From assembly GCA_905182985.1 (NCBI GenBank), contig CAJJDN010000170.1, forward strand, positions 126,359 to 190,358: 64,000 bases of DNA, in the 5' to 3' direction. This DNA comes from Paramecium sonneborni. Its lineage: Eukaryota; Ciliophora; Oligohymenophorea; Peniculida; Parameciidae. A program made the translations under genes and the position numbers. Below, one piece after another: positions 11,667 to 27,691 of this stretch (within the stretch, counting starts at the first letter, position 1; each line of letters opens with the position of its first letter). The notes under the pieces were generated by a model, which was not told where the DNA came from, did not search any database, and worked only from the letters and a program-made list of their open reading frames with translations.

Positions 11667-12772
11667 CTTATATATATATTATTTATTTTTATATTTTATT
11701 AAATTAACATCCAATATTATAAATTTCATACTAAACTAAAGAACTATTAAAATATCATTTCATATTACTAATTAAAATATTTACAACAGATTCTATTTAA
11801 AATACTTTTTCATATAATATTCAAAATCTAACTATTTTGATATGATTATTTATTTTCAATCTTGTTTTTTAATCGCTCTATACAATTAAGTTCATTAAAA
11901 TACCCTTTAATTTCAATATAAGTTAAATTTAATTGCAACAATGTTTCATTAAAAAATTTTATAATACATAAAATTTCTATATTTATAAGTTTTATTAGAA
12001 ACTTATCCAAAATTAATATAAATTTATAAAATAACATTAAAATTCATCCAAGCTAAATAATTTAAAATTGTGTTTGAAACATAATAAATAAAATATTTAG
12101 TTTTCTTTTTTTTGAGAACCATTCAATGATTGAATAGAATCTTGAAAATTATTTACTGTTAAGAACAAATATTATTTGGTATAGATATTTTATATGAAAG
12201 ACATACTAAATTGAAACAAGTATATCAGAATAAGCAATCTCAACTTGGGTCTAAAGCATAATGCCTGTAAGATAAGGTATTAATCTCAAATTGAATTTAA
12301 GTCAAATAAATGTAAGGCTTAAATATCTTAAGATAAAGAAGTGTTAAATTTGAAGGTTTATAGAATTCACAAAAAAATCAGCAAGCTTTAATATTTTTTT
12401 TGATTATTTTAATTAATTTATGAAAGTATATTTGAATAAATTAACTTAAAAAAGATTGGACTTCAAAAAAAGATTAGTTATTTTTAGAATTGATTAAAAT
12501 GGAATACTAATAACTTCTTTATTGTCTAGCACTCATTCAAAAGTGAAAAAAAGATATGAAAACAAAAATTTCTACTTATTCTAGAGTGAATCCTTTTTCA
12601 AAAAGAATGACTATGGTAAAATAAAAATATATTTAATCGAAAATTAATTGAGTTATTTTAAAAAAGATACACTTAATTCTAAAATTAATGAAAATGATAA
12701 ATTACGAGGTTCAAATCCTTAATTAATTATAAATAATTATATATTTATAAAGATATTTTATCGTAGTTCAAT
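11667..12772. other. Intergenic region, no convincing gene
   Basis: About 1.1 kb of AT-rich sequence with long A and T runs between two divergently transcribed genes. A 75-codon minus-strand frame (11810-12037) is open, but frames of that length arise easily when TGA is the only stop. A T-loop-like GGTTCAAATCC near 12,708 lacks a D-arm. I see no promoter element that I can name. Confidence 0.6.
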
Positions 12773-13637
12773 ATGTTTGAATTGATTGAAGAGCTCCAAT
12801 GCTCATAAAAGCATAATCAGCTAATTTAAATGGTTGTATATGATTCAAAATTATAGAAGAATGAAAGATTATTGTGCTCAGAATGCATGGACAATTTTGA
12901 TTCTGATGCTATAAACAATAGGATTTAATAAAGTCATTCAAATTATTGAGGATAGAAAAAAGAAGAGGAAAGATCTACCAGAAGGTTTGATCGTGGCTAC
13001 TATTAAATCCGTTGAAGAGTTTTAATCAGAATTAGTCTAGTTGAAGTCCTCTATCATATAATATCTTAATGAACTATTTAGATTCACAACTGATTGGATT
13101 CAAAATTTATCAAATATAGGATAATCTTAGATTGAGAATTACAGCTTTTTCTAAGAATTAGATTATTTAATCTAGAATCCGGTGGAAGATATTTAAGGAT
13201 ATAAGTGTGAAGAATTGGATAAAGTTAATTATTCTTGGAGTTAAAAATTGCTTCCTAAATTTTAAATGTTTTAATGTTTTCCAAGAATATACTAAAGGCA
13301 AGGATATCTCGAAAAATGTATTATACCAAAAGTTATTGATAAGGTTTGTGTATTCAAATTGGAAGATGGATTTTTCTAGAAAAACTTAGATAAATAAATT
13401 GAATTAACCTAAAATAGTAGTGATGACTATTATTAAGTTCCAATAATATTCAATAAAGAAAAAGGTATAATCATTATTTTACGTAAATCTCATATTCATA
13501 TTATTTAAAAATGTAAAGATGGGACACTTAAAATTGTAGAAAAGTTGGGTAAAAATGGTAATATAACTGGAGCATTGAGAGAAAATGGATAACATTTAGT
13601 AATTTGGGACTCTGACAAAGCTTTTGATAGATTATGA
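12773..13637 (+). CDS. Zinc-binding Cys/His motif plus coiled-coil protein, with a frame break
   Basis: The ATG at 12773 opens with a Cys/His pattern (QCSQKHNQL, then LLCSECMDNFDSD). This looks like a B-box-like zinc-binding head common in ciliate proteins. A helical, charged region follows (VIQIIEDRKKKRKD, LKSSIIQYL, TDWIQNL), and then a C-terminal part with short beta-like repeats ending at the TGA at 13635-13637. Between about 12,915 and 12,935 the frame must shift by one base. I found no GT...AG intron with the right phase, so this is either a sequencing error, a real frameshift, or an unusual intron. Function unknown. Confidence 0.6.
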
Positions 13638-13981
13638 AATATAATACAATTGAAAAAAATCATTTAATTTTTTTTTTAATAGTTTATATCTAAAAATAAG
13701 TCCTTTTTATAAGTAAATATTGTGATTTTAAAAAAGTTATGAATAGTAAAAAAAAATTAGTAATTATGTGACAAATTAAATTTTGAGTAAAAATATATGA
13801 AGAAGTGATGATGGTCATAATAATCAAAAGTTATGATATAATTAGGAATATAATTTTATTAATTTATTCTTTAATTATTGTTTAGTTACGTGCTTCTATT
13901 AAAATAATTTTTATGTTTACAATTAATTTAATGATATTGAATTGTGTAGGTATAAGATTTAAATATAAATATTTATAAATA

Positions 13982-15060
13982 ATGAGTGAGAAAAAGTAAA
14001 AAAGAAAATAGAATGATAAAGAAGATGGAGAATGGAAATGCTTAGAGTGTTGCAAATCCTATCTTTCATATCCAGCTTTCTATACTCATTGTAAAACAAA
14101 ACATGATTCGAAATGGCCTAAGTAATATAGTACTCCAAGACCATTAGAAGAGATAAAACGTGATAAAACTAAACCTAGAGTAAATAATAATTGAAATAAT
14201 AGACAAATATGGATGAGTAAAAATAACATGAAAAGGAGGATTAAATCTTTGAATTTTTGGGTAAATTAGGGTAAAGTAATGAAGAAGAGGATTCATCAAA
14301 TAATTGTATTAGACATTATTTAAAACAACCAATTGATCCAATAAAATCATTAAATGAGGATCTATTTTAAGGAACAAATTATTTAAACATTTATTAATCA
14401 GTGTTAAAAGAGTTGGAAGAATTAAATAAAAAAGTTCTTGATTAGGAAGCAATTTGGGATTTTAAAGATCCTCTTACATTAACAAATGAATTGGAAGAAT
14501 TCACTTTTTCAAATTTGAAAGGAATATTTCATTAACTTGATGGTCAATTAAATGTAGTTAATGTAACAGCAATTTTTATGGGATGGTTAAGTAGACATCT
14601 TAAAAAAAATGCATATTAAGATATCTCAATAATTAGCATAATTACAGCATATTTCTTTTAAAATTATCAATCTTTAAAATCTTAAGAAGTAAACACTGAA
14701 GGAAAGTTAGATTTAATGTCATTAGATTAAAATGAAGCTTAACATGATGATTAACGTAAAAAGTAATAGGAATATTGCAAGATAGATAAATAAAATGATA
14801 CAGATCTAAAGAAAGAAGTCTTATCTTAGATGAATAATTATTTGGTATATAATTGAGTATTATAATGATAGAAAAAAGAGTACCATAAATTTTAAAATTA
14901 AGTATCATATATAAGAACAGCAGACATAGCCTAAGCATTCTTTTGTTTATTAATAGATTGGATAGAAGCATATTCTGATCTAGAAGATTATGTAGAGAAA
15001 GGAAAGGAAGTTTAATAGGAAAAATAACAATAGTAAAAGTTAGATGAAAAAGGAGAATGA
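13982..15060 (+). CDS. C2H2-like zinc-finger protein with acidic, Gln-rich body
   Basis: About 340 residues. Near residues 22-43 the pattern CLECCKSYLSYPAFYTHCK, followed by TKH, fits a single C2H2-type finger. The rest is Asn/Gln/Glu-rich and helical, with a moderately hydrophobic block (AIFMGWLSRHLKK) and a Lys/Glu/Gln tail. Introns at 14180-14202 (23 nt) and 14845-14871 (27 nt) each contain a TGA and are needed to keep the frame. Nucleic-acid binding is possible but not shown. Confidence 0.65.
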
Positions 15061-15231
15061 TCTATAAAAAAATCATATAATATAATGCATTACTCTTATA
15101 AGAAGATTGATTTATAATCTATTTTTAAAGATTACTTTGAAAATTGAATATAGTAAAAATGAATTCATAATTTTTTCCTGAGAACTTTTTGTAGGTTAGT
15201 CTTAATTTGCTTTAATTATTCAATAAATTTA

Positions 15232-15638
15232 TCATTTAGTGGTTATATTTGGAGTGGAGTTTAACAACATTTCTAAAAATTTAATATAAATATATACAGG
15301 ATTATCTTTCATATCTTAATCAACCTCTTCATCAACCTCTTTGAGAAGCATTTCTAAGATTGTAAATTTCTGAGAGAATTTTTTATGGTTTTTTTATATA
15401 TTTATTCTTTCGTTAGAAAAATCATGAAGTGTTGGGATTTTAGTCACACTTCTTAATCGGGTTATTTTTGGATTAGAATAGATGCTTTGTAAATTAGGAG
15501 AGTAATATCCAACTCCAGGATTTTAAGTAATAACAGGTAAAACAAGTCGTTTATGATTGATTTTTGGCATCAACTTAACTTTAACTTAAGGTTAATTAAG
15601 ACTCCATAAGGAAGATTGGGATTAATGTCTATTGTCAT
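15232..15638 (-). CDS. Small hypothetical protein with a PG-Y-P repeat-like motif
   Basis: About 126 residues over two exons (29-nt intron near 15,570-15,598). After splicing the N-terminal half contains NPGVGYYSPN, which resembles one sperm-tail PG-rich (STPGR/SHIPPO) repeat unit found in axonemal proteins. A single unit is weak evidence. The C-terminus is charged and helical (EMLLKEVDEEVD). It lies 12 bp from the stop of the next gene on the same strand. Confidence 0.5.
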
Positions 15639-15650
15639 TTTTATAATAAT

Positions 15651-16392
15651 TCATTAAATTAAATGTGGATTTCCTTCTAAACAATTATCTACATCTGTAA
15701 TATGATAATCTCCAATTTTTTCAAACCATTTACGTCCAGCTACAGTTTCAATTTATAATATATGTCGACGATATCCTTCTTCAATTTTACCTTCAGTTTA
15801 TGGAAATCTATTTGAGATGAATTCAATTTGATGTTATAAAAATGTTTGACTTGGTGGAGCTTAAGGAATATGTTTAGCCTTTTATGAAATTATGAATTTA
15901 CTGAAAACTTATAAGTGAAATTTGTTTTTTCTTAGATTAAGGAGTAATCTTTCTTTTCAAGATTCTTTGAGCGATCAATACACACACCAGATATAAATTA
16001 AGTACTAAGGATATTCAAATAGATGTTTTAATCATTATATATCCATCCAATATTATCATCATCTGGAAAAAAGTATTATATGATTGGATTATCATTTTCA
16101 TCAACTTTATTAAAGATGACTTTTGGAAGGTTTTGATATCTCATATATTCAGCCCATTCCTAAATTCTCTCTAAAAGTCTTCCTCAATTCATAGGGATCA
16201 GAATTTACCTTCTACTTATATCCGATATTTAGAGTAGTAATCTTTCGGACTCTGCTATGTGAATCCATATAAAAAATGGCCGTAGATTCTATATAGAATT
16301 TGATTTCTAGCTTTATTAGTATTGAAGAATTTTGCATTTGGAAACACTACTGATGTAGAAGCTAATTTTATAGGACATTCAATATGTTTCAT
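15651..16392 (-). CDS. Hypothetical protein
   Basis: About 230 residues in three exons. Introns of 26 nt (near 16,192-16,217) and 23 nt (near 15,878-15,900) restore the frame. The N-terminal half has several aromatic residues (RIYGHFLYGF, DYYSKY); the centre has an acidic PDDDNIGWIYND segment. No family recognised. It sits between the STPGR-like gene and the MORN gene on the same strand, with gaps of 12 and 55 bp. Confidence 0.55.
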
Positions 16393-16447
16393 ATTAAAAG
16401 AATTATATAAATAAGGAAAAAAACAAAGATTTATAATAAAATGAACT

Positions 16448-17101
16448 TCAACAAACCTCTTTTAGTTGATTATCTTTCCAAATTCCTTATGTCACTTAAT
16501 TCCTGGCATAAAGAGTACCTGGTCCATTTCTTTTACCTTTTTTAAAGAAACCATAAAATTTGAATGTTTTAGTTTCTTCAACGGCTTCTCCATTAACAAA
16601 CCCTTCTTCAAAATAACCTTTGTATCTAATATTTCCTTTATTAAATATTCCTAGACCATGATATTTATCATTTTGCCATTCCCCCATGTAAATTAAATTG
16701 TTATCAGAACTGTAGAGTGTACCTTTTCCATGTCTAAGTTAATCCTTTGTTTCACCATAATATAAAGAACCATCATTGAATAGAATCTTATAAGTTATGA
16801 CACTTTCTGATTATTTTTAAGGGCTTTATTTTGATGGTCTTTATTCGAAATAAGTGTTAGGTCTTTATAAATAACTCTTATTATTGGGAAAATCAGATTA
16901 TTTATCTGGAAAGTAAGAACTATTTTGAGGTTCATTTGATTTGACTAAATGGGATATAATTGAATAAATACAGTAGATATTTGAGTCTATTCTTGGTTGT
17001 GAAGAATATGGATCATTTAATAGTAGTCTAGTAGGAGAGCCTTGAGTATAAAGATGACTAGGAGATTGATTTCTCATTGGAGAATGATATGGTACAAACA
17101 T
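16448..17101 (-). CDS. MORN-repeat protein
   Basis: 217 residues, no intron. The first ~100 residues are Ser/Pro/Asn/Gln-rich. The remainder carries about three to four MORN repeats with the usual YxGxxxxxxxHGxG spacing: LYYGETKDQLRHGKGTLY, YMGEWQNDKYHGLGIF, YKGYFEEGFVNGEA and FYGFFKKGKRNGPGTLY. MORN proteins act as membrane- or cytoskeleton-linked scaffolds, often in cilia or the cortex. The last few codons end in a Cys just before the TGA at 16448-16450. Confidence 0.85.
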
Positions 17102-17169
17102 AGAAGTGGGGAATGAATAGAAAGGTGCTTGATTTAACAGATTCCTTTACATAATAAATAAAATAATAT

Positions 17170-18848
<1,679 letters not shown>

Positions 18849-18920
18849 TATTTCAAAAAAAATATTATAAATCTCTTCAATATTCATATTCCATACATAC
18901 ATATTATATACTATTTCAAT

Positions 18921-21304
18921 TCATAAAATAACTTATAAAGGTTAATTCAAAAATTTCTTTAAATTCTCCATTCCTTATGGTTCCAATACTTAAGTCTCCT
19001 TCATAAACTCTTCATCATTTATCTATTATTACCAATATTACAAATTTTCATAAATCTATTACAAACATATCTAATTCATCTTATCACTTAATATGAAATA
19101 TCATTAAAAATACTTTTATAATAAATTAGCAAATGCATTAAACATTGGTAATACAATTGCTTTTAAAAATCCTTCTTAAGATTTTGCTACACTTTATTTA
19201 CGATCACACATAGGAGATATTGGAACTTTCAAATAATTTTCTAAATCTCCTTATAAAAAGAATTCTTCAATTATTCTACGACTCCATAATTTATGCAATC
19301 TTAGTTATTTAGCACCATGACCAACATCTTAATTTATTATTATTAATACCTGCACATTTTATACAAATTGACATCACCAATGTTTTATCACTTAATTATG
19401 ATTCTGATAAATCTAAATAATTCTAAAATCTATTCATTAATTAAAAATGTCTTGTCAAATCTGTGTCTAAAATTAAATTTAAACAATATTTTCTAAATCC
19501 TTTTTATTCTGCTAATCCAACATTTTATATTAAATTAAATTATTCTTATTGTAATATTTAAAACAACAAGAATGAATGATAATTTTCTAATACACTCGAA
19601 TCATTGTCTATATATATTTTATTATTAAATTATACATAATAGAGCTAATTTACATCTATTACTGGTCATAAATCCATTATTTAATCCTGGATGTCCTAAA
19701 TCATGTGCAAGTGCAGATATAATTAAACAAGCATATTCAAATTCATCCAATTAATCATCTAAACCATTCTTTAAAAAAAAGGCTGTTGAATTTGCTACAT
19801 CTAATGCATGTAATGAATTATGATAAAAATTATTGTGATATTACATATCCAATTTAAGTGCAAAATCACCAATCATATCTTATTTTTAAATTTTTAATGT
19901 TTATGCTATTTTAAATCTCTTAAATAAAGTAATCGTAGTTTCAATAAATACTCTAGTTTAATTATTGTCTTATAATTTCCAAAATTATAAATAATCAACA
20001 TTAAAATCAATCTCATCAAAAACCTCTCCAGAATCTGTATTATCTATTATATCAATAAATTAAAATGATGGTTATCTTTGTGTAAAATGAGACAATAGAA
20101 ATCTATTATAATTTATCTAATTTTTATTACTATTTAGCATCAACTGTAAAACATTCTTATTCATTTATTAAATGATTACTTCTTAGGAATTTAGGAAGCC
20201 AGATAGTTTCTTTTTTACTTGATAATAAATTCAATAAATCATCTATATCTTCAATTGTTATTTATACTTCTTCTTAAGGTTTTTCTGAAAATGATGCACT
20301 ATGAGAATTTTCTATATTTCTATATTATAATTAATCTGTTGCACTTGTCATTATTCTTTATGATTTTCTTATAAATAATGGTGGATGATTATTAGTATTA
20401 TTATGATTTAAATTATCAATATTTTCATTCAAATTCTCTTAGATTGAACTATGATCATCATCATGTTTATCAGGTAATTATCTAGCTGAGAATGAATTTT
20501 TATGAATTTCTGAGTTTAATTTATTTGGTTTTCTTGTTATTCCTCTCTGAATATTATTACTTTTAATTAATAATTACTGGTATTTTAATAATCTAAGTTT
20601 TCTTAATAAATCATTAGCTCTTGATGAAATTTATTCTTATATTGGAGTTTCTATCTTTTCATTTATTTTATTAATTTAGTCTATGTAATCACTTTTCATA
20701 AATTCTAATTCTCTTCCAAAATCATGTAATTTTTTATTTTGTTCTTACTTGCAATAATTCATCCTCCAAATTGAACCTTCAATTCCAATTATTGCAATAG
20801 TACAATACTTAAATATGATATAGATTTGACTCTATAATAGTACTTATATTATTAAGGAAATGAGTGAAATTGAATAAGAAATTATACGTATATTGGTTAT
20901 TGAAAATCTATTACAAGTAAATAATAAGAATGCTACTGTTATTAAATAGTTTTGACAATGTTCATTGCTTTAGATAATAATAAAATACATATTTACCTTT
21001 GTTTTTCATACAAAAATAAAATACCGCTTATTGTTTGTATAAAAATGCCCAAGTACATCACAACATTACCATTTATTTTTATTCTTTTCTTTGATTTTCT
21101 TAAAATTCCCATTAAAGATGATAAAAATAACACTCTGATTGTCAAATGAACCTCTTTGTGTTATTGAGTCTCCATCAAAGGCCAAATTACTAAAGTAAAT
21201 AAAATAGCAAATGCTTCAAAGGGATGAGATTGATTAATAGAAGACTCTCTACTAAACACTTCTGAAAATTTGTCTCTTATTTAATCATGCACTTCAGAAC
21301 TCAT
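18921..21304 (-). CDS. Membrane-anchored class I cyclic-nucleotide phosphodiesterase
   Basis: Hydrolyses cAMP and/or cGMP by family. The catalytic HD domain shows YHNSLHALDVANS, AHDLGHPGLNN and the downstream ADVGHGAKQLRLHKLW block followed by EEFFLQGD, so the metal-binding His/Asp set is present. Upstream, a 29-nt intron near 20,970-20,998 joins an N-terminal membrane region in frame. It has about six hydrophobic segments (for example FAILFTLVIWPLM, VLFLSSLMGIL, YLITVAFLLF). A second Met 6 residues after the last helix could be a shorter start, but the upstream exon is open and in phase. A 27-nt intron lies near the 3' end. Multi-TM PDEs of this layout are known in protists; substrate specificity cannot be read here. 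Confidence 0.88.
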
Positions 21305-21498
21305 AAAATTTAAGTTATTATTTTTTTAGCATTAATACTATAATCATTTATGCAAACTAATTAAATTAATTATCAATCATTTTTATGACAATCAAATAAT
21401 TAACCTAGCATGAAAACTAATTTCTTATTTTATCAGTACATTTTATCTAAGTAATATAATCTCTCTTTTATTAAAACTATATTCTTAATGTTTTATCT

Positions 21499-21515
21499 AA
21501 ACACTCTGAGTGTTT
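21499..21515. repeat. Inverted repeat, 8-bp arms, 1-nt loop
   Basis: AAACACTC and GAGTGTTT flank a single T. Perfect palindrome-like element in the intergenic region; could be a protein-binding site or chance. Confidence 0.6.
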
Positions 21516-21596
21516 TAACATATTGTTCATCATATCTATTTTCTAGCTCTTTTCTTTAAAGGCCTTTTTTATTCTAATTTTTATAATTCTATAAAA

Positions 21597-21617
21597 ATCC
21601 TATATCAAATATAGGAT
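21597..21617. repeat. Inverted repeat, 8-bp arms, 5-nt loop
   Basis: ATCCTATA and TATAGGAT flank TCAAA. Less than 100 bp from the other inverted repeat. Function unknown. Confidence 0.6.
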
Positions 21618-22680
21618 TCCTATCAAAAAGTAAATCAAAATTATAACATAAATTATTATAAGAACATTATATTACAAGGTTTCTTTCGAAGATGTACTAT
21701 ATTTTATTGATTATACTACAAAACAGTAACTTTGGCTAACAAAATTTTTTAATAAGAGAATATTACCTAATTTTAAAAAACATACAAATCAATTCTTATA
21801 TGAATTATGATCTTGCTTTCATACCTATATTATTGAATTACATTATTCATATTAAATAATTAAAATTTATGATATTTTACCTTTGATTCCTTGCTAAAAA
21901 TTGATTATGACTAAAGAAAAATTCTCCAATTCTTATTAGGATTTCTGCATACCTAAATTATTGATTTCTTGTATCATTATACTATTTTTTAATAATAATA
22001 TCTTCAAAAAAGTAAAATTGTAAAGATAGCACCCTTAAAATAAGTTATTTAAACAATTTTGGAATTCATTTATAAATTCTCTTTGTCAGTTTAACGCTGA
22101 AGTTTTAAATTTTCATACTATTGTAATGAATTGATAAAAAAACTCTCTTGAATAATTATAATATAATATTCAATGATATTTTTTATAGAAATTAGTTTAC
22201 CTTAAATCCTTTCATCATAATCTAGTATATTAATGAGTCACTAAATTTTCTAAATTCTATTATGAACATTTATTTAGATTATCAGAAACATTTTTTAAAG
22301 TTCCTATTAAAATTATTATATTTTATTATGATAATTAATCATCCTCATAATAGAATTATTTTGTCAATTATAATAACAAAAAGGTGGATAACTTTATATT
22401 TATTTTCTATTAATTTATTCAGTTAATCAGAGATAGGAGAAATGAAATGAATTGAGATTTGAAGGTAGAGGAAATAATTTTAGTTAATTTGATAAAGAGA
22501 TTAAGAAAAAAGAAAATCTTTTTATGATTTGTAATGAAAAAAGTGAAAAATTTTTGAAATAAAAAAAAATAAATAAGTAATTTGAGATAAAATATAAGAA
22601 AATAGAAAAAGTCAGAATGTTAGTTTAAATAATTATATTTGTGTTAGATTAATTGATAAATAAAAATAAGATATTTTAAT

Positions 22681-23689
22681 ATGGCTACCCCAGAATCATT
22701 AAATCCTGCACCTCTCACTGGTCTTGGAGATTATACATATAAGAAGGTCTTAGAAGATGATTATTCAACTGGAAAGTTAAACTTGAAAATAAAAGGAAAT
22801 ACAAAAATTTTGGGCACCGCTAACTATAAAGGATGGTTGGATATTGATAAAAAATAATCAAAATAAGAAACAAAATTCCAATTCCCATATTAAAAGTATA
22901 TATATGAAAAATATGAAAGTTATTTCTTTTAGATTGCCACAAGAGAAGATGGAGCAAAAGTTCACATCGATTTTGGAAAAGTAGGAAACATAAGAAATGG
23001 AAATGTTAATCTTTTTGCTAATGCTAAATTTACTAGCTCTGAATTTGGAAAAGCAATAATTAGAGTTGGTGGAGTAACATAATGGAATACAGTAAATCAT
23101 CATTTACGTATATACAATAATAATTATTTATAGGTTTTGAATATAATCCAAGTACTGCAGTAAATTTATTAAGTAGAATATCATATAAAAATAAATCTTG
23201 TGTATTTACTGCTTCAGAAGATTTTCAAATTACAGGTGGATTTGGAGTGAAAAGATTAGATTTCATTGCAGGATGTCTTTCTAAAAATTATGATATCTTT
23301 TTTAGACATTTGACTAATTAACCTACTTAATCTAAAGCATTATCATAATTAACAAATGGAAGGCTTTTATTCGATTTTATTTACAGATAGAACAAATAAA
23401 CATTTGGAGTAGAGACAGAATATGATTTAGCTAAATCTTAATTTAATGCATTAGTTGGAGTTGCTACTAAAGTAGAAAATGTTGATTTGAAAGCAAGAGT
23501 CAATTTGATTTAATAGAAATTAGCTTTAAGTGGAAAAGGAAAAATAAATGATAGGTAAATATAATTGTAATCATGTATTTTAGATTTAATTGGACTTTAT
23601 CAACTGAAGTACCTCTTAATGGATCATTACCAACTAAATAGGGAATCTTACCACTTCCAATTGGATTTACATTAGATGCATCATTATGA
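22681..23689 (+). CDS. Voltage-dependent anion channel (VDAC/eukaryotic porin)
   Basis: Predicted mitochondrial outer-membrane beta-barrel for metabolite passage. About 300 residues, starting MATPESLNPAPLTGLG, followed by YKKVLEDDYSTGKLNLKIKG and alternating hydrophobic/polar strands throughout. It ends LPIGFTLDASL, very like the C-terminal beta-signal of porin_3 proteins. Introns of 26 nt (near 23,107-23,132) and 29 nt (near 23,554-23,582) keep the frame open. A Tyr/Glu-rich insert around residues 68-80 is unusual and could partly be an unrecognised intron. Confidence 0.82.
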
Positions 23690-23792
23690 TCAATATTAAT
23701 ATATTATATGTATAAAAAAATAAAATTTAATTGTGATTAAAAAATATTAAACTCATTTTTATATATTTGTTATATAATAATATAAATTCTAA

Positions 23793-25530
<1,738 letters not shown>

Positions 25531-26747
25531 ATAAAACTATTATTAAAATTACTCTAACTAACCAACCTTATTTTTATATTCCATAAATTCTTATAAAACA
25601 CATCAAACTTAAAATATTTCAAGATTCTGTTTTAAATTATATGACTACAACAATATTCATTATCTTTTAATTTTACTATTTTTACATACTAATATTTATG
25701 TAAAAATAGGAAACTTCCCTCAAAATTTACCTTAATTATTTACTAACATTTCTTGCTTATATATTATAATTTAAAACATTATTTTATGATTGAAATCTAT
25801 TAATAAATTCAGATTGTCAAATTTATTGGAATAATTATCTCAAAATCTAATAAAAATTTTAGAGATATGATAAGGAGACACAATTAAAAAAATTTTCAAT
25901 TAATATTATTGGAAAAGTTTGGAAATTCATCAACATTATTTTCATATAAATTGACTTTCAGAAATTTGAATTAACTTTCTCTAAAATACATAATATATTT
26001 TATTTAGAATTTTTTTTCTTGAATCTTTTACTATTTTTGAAAACAATAATTTTAACATACAATTACTTAAAAAGAATTCAATTAATTTAATAGATTACAG
26101 ATATTCTTTAGAATATAGATAAAAATAAAAGATGCTTTAAAAAATAAATAAGAAAACTATTTAAATTAATGATAAAAATATATCATCAAATACAGAGCTA
26201 ATAAAAAGGTTTAATAACTTTACAATTGAACTTTTGATTATATATATCCTTAGTAAATTATGAATTTATATAATGTTTATCAATCTTTATTTGAAATAAA
26301 AATTTAACTATTTTAATATTACATAATATTATTTACTAAATATTTGATAATTGCAATATAGTGAAATAATTATAAAATGGATAATATTTTAAAAATATCG
26401 TAGTTAATAGAATAATAAGTCAAAAAAGTACTAAATTAATTTAAATCTTTATATAATTATAAGAAGGATAATATTAAAAATTAAAAATAAATGATAAGGA
26501 ATATTATAAAGTTTGATTGTATAGAAAAGTATTTTATAATAAATATATTATTATGGATTATGATTAAATTGAAATTGTAATAATTGTAGTGTTATTAAAT
26601 AAAAGTTGAATAATGAATAAGAAAAAGGATTAGTATAGATATAATAATGGAATAATGAATAATAGTATAAGAATTAAAGAAATGATGAATATATATAAAA
26701 TGATTATACTGGTGTTAGTGAATGTAATTAAAAAATTAATAAAAAAA
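25531..26747. other. Intergenic region, nothing recognised
   Basis: About 1.2 kb of AT-rich DNA between two divergent genes, with long A/T runs. A short in-frame extension upstream of the Rpn8 ATG (from about 26,612) is open, but its composition is Ile/Met/Asn-rich and unlike the conserved protein. Confidence 0.55.
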
Positions 26748-27691
26748 ATGTCAACCTTAAATAAGCCACCTCTTGTTATAATTCACCCTCTTGTATTGAT
26801 ATCAGTAGTAGATCATTACAATCGTATAATTTCTAAGACACAACAACCAAGAGTAGTAGGTGCATTGTTAGGTAAATAATATAATTTGAATTTGAGGTGA
26901 AAGAAAACCTGATGGAGTGATTGATATAACAAATAGTTACGCTCTTCCTTTTGAAGAAGATCCAAAGGATTAAAATATCTGGTATTTAGATCATATTTAC
27001 AATGAAACACTATTTGAATTACATAGAAAGGTATACATATCTCATTTATAGTTTAGATCAATATAAATGAAAAGATTGTAGGATGGTATTCTACAGGATC
27101 TAGATTTAAACCTAATGATATTCAAATCAATCAAATCTTTTATAAGTACACATCTACTCCAATTTTTGTGATTATTGATGTTCATTAATTTGATCCATTA
27201 TCACTTCCCACTGAAGCATATACATCTGTTGATGAAATCTCTAAATCAGGAGAAATCATTTAAAACTTTGTTCATATCCCTTCTACTGTATAAGCATTTG
27301 AACCTGAAGAAATTGGTGTTGAATAACTTTTAAGAGAAATCAATAATGTTGATACACAATCATTATCTGCTAAAGCTGAATAAAAAATTAATGGTGTTAA
27401 AGGAATGAATAAAAAAATTGCTTAAATTTAATAATACTTAACACTTATTTAATAAGGCAAAGTCAAACCTAATTAACTTATTATCAATAATCTATAAGTA
27501 ACTACCAATAATTACCATAGGAAATTCTCAATTACTTACCTAATTTAGGTACATCAGAAGTTGTTCAAGCATTCACTACCAAAAATAATGACAATATGTT
27601 GACTATTTATTTGGCATCCTTAATGAGAAGTATTATTGCCTATCATAATTTAATCAATAATTAAGCTTAATAAGATAAAAAAGTTAAATGA
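26748..27691 (+). CDS. RPN8: 26S proteasome regulatory subunit Rpn8 (PSMD7-like, MPN- domain)
   Basis: Structural lid subunit that pairs with Rpn11. MPN domain features: [62 protein letters not shown] and IFVIIDVH. It lacks the metal-binding JAMM His residues, as Rpn8 does. The downstream EEIGVEQLLREINN and the C-terminal [11 protein letters not shown]...[18 protein letters not shown] blocks distinguish Rpn8 from eIF3f/h. Introns: 26872-26896 (25 nt), 26 nt near 27,031-27,056 and 23 nt near 27,498-27,520. Start chosen at [10 protein letters not shown] because conservation begins there; an in-frame upstream ATG exists. Confidence 0.93.

Larger units (their letters stand above)
21305..22680. 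other. Long intergenic region with two inverted repeats
   Basis: About 1.4 kb between divergently transcribed PDE and porin genes, unusually long for this window. No frame looks coding on either strand. Two near-perfect hairpins are present (21499-21515 and 21597-21617). Two related AT-rich blocks near 21,790-21,850 and 21,930-21,985 share the string CATACCTA followed by A/T ATTATTGA. Confidence 0.6.

Noticed and set aside
11810..12037. Small gene on the minus strand (about 75 codons, Ile/Leu/Lys-rich)
   Set aside because: With only TGA as stop in very AT-rich DNA such frames are expected by chance; no conserved motif and no intron signal.
12690..12740. tRNA suggested by the T-loop-like string GGTTCAAATCC
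   Set aside because: No D-arm with GG, no anticodon stem of the right spacing, and no 7-bp acceptor pairing could be made; the T-stem itself pairs poorly.
20860..20957. Small + strand gene starting MSEIEQEIIRILVIEN
   Set aside because: It lies entirely antisense to the membrane-domain exon of the phosphodiesterase, which reads better and is in phase with the catalytic part.
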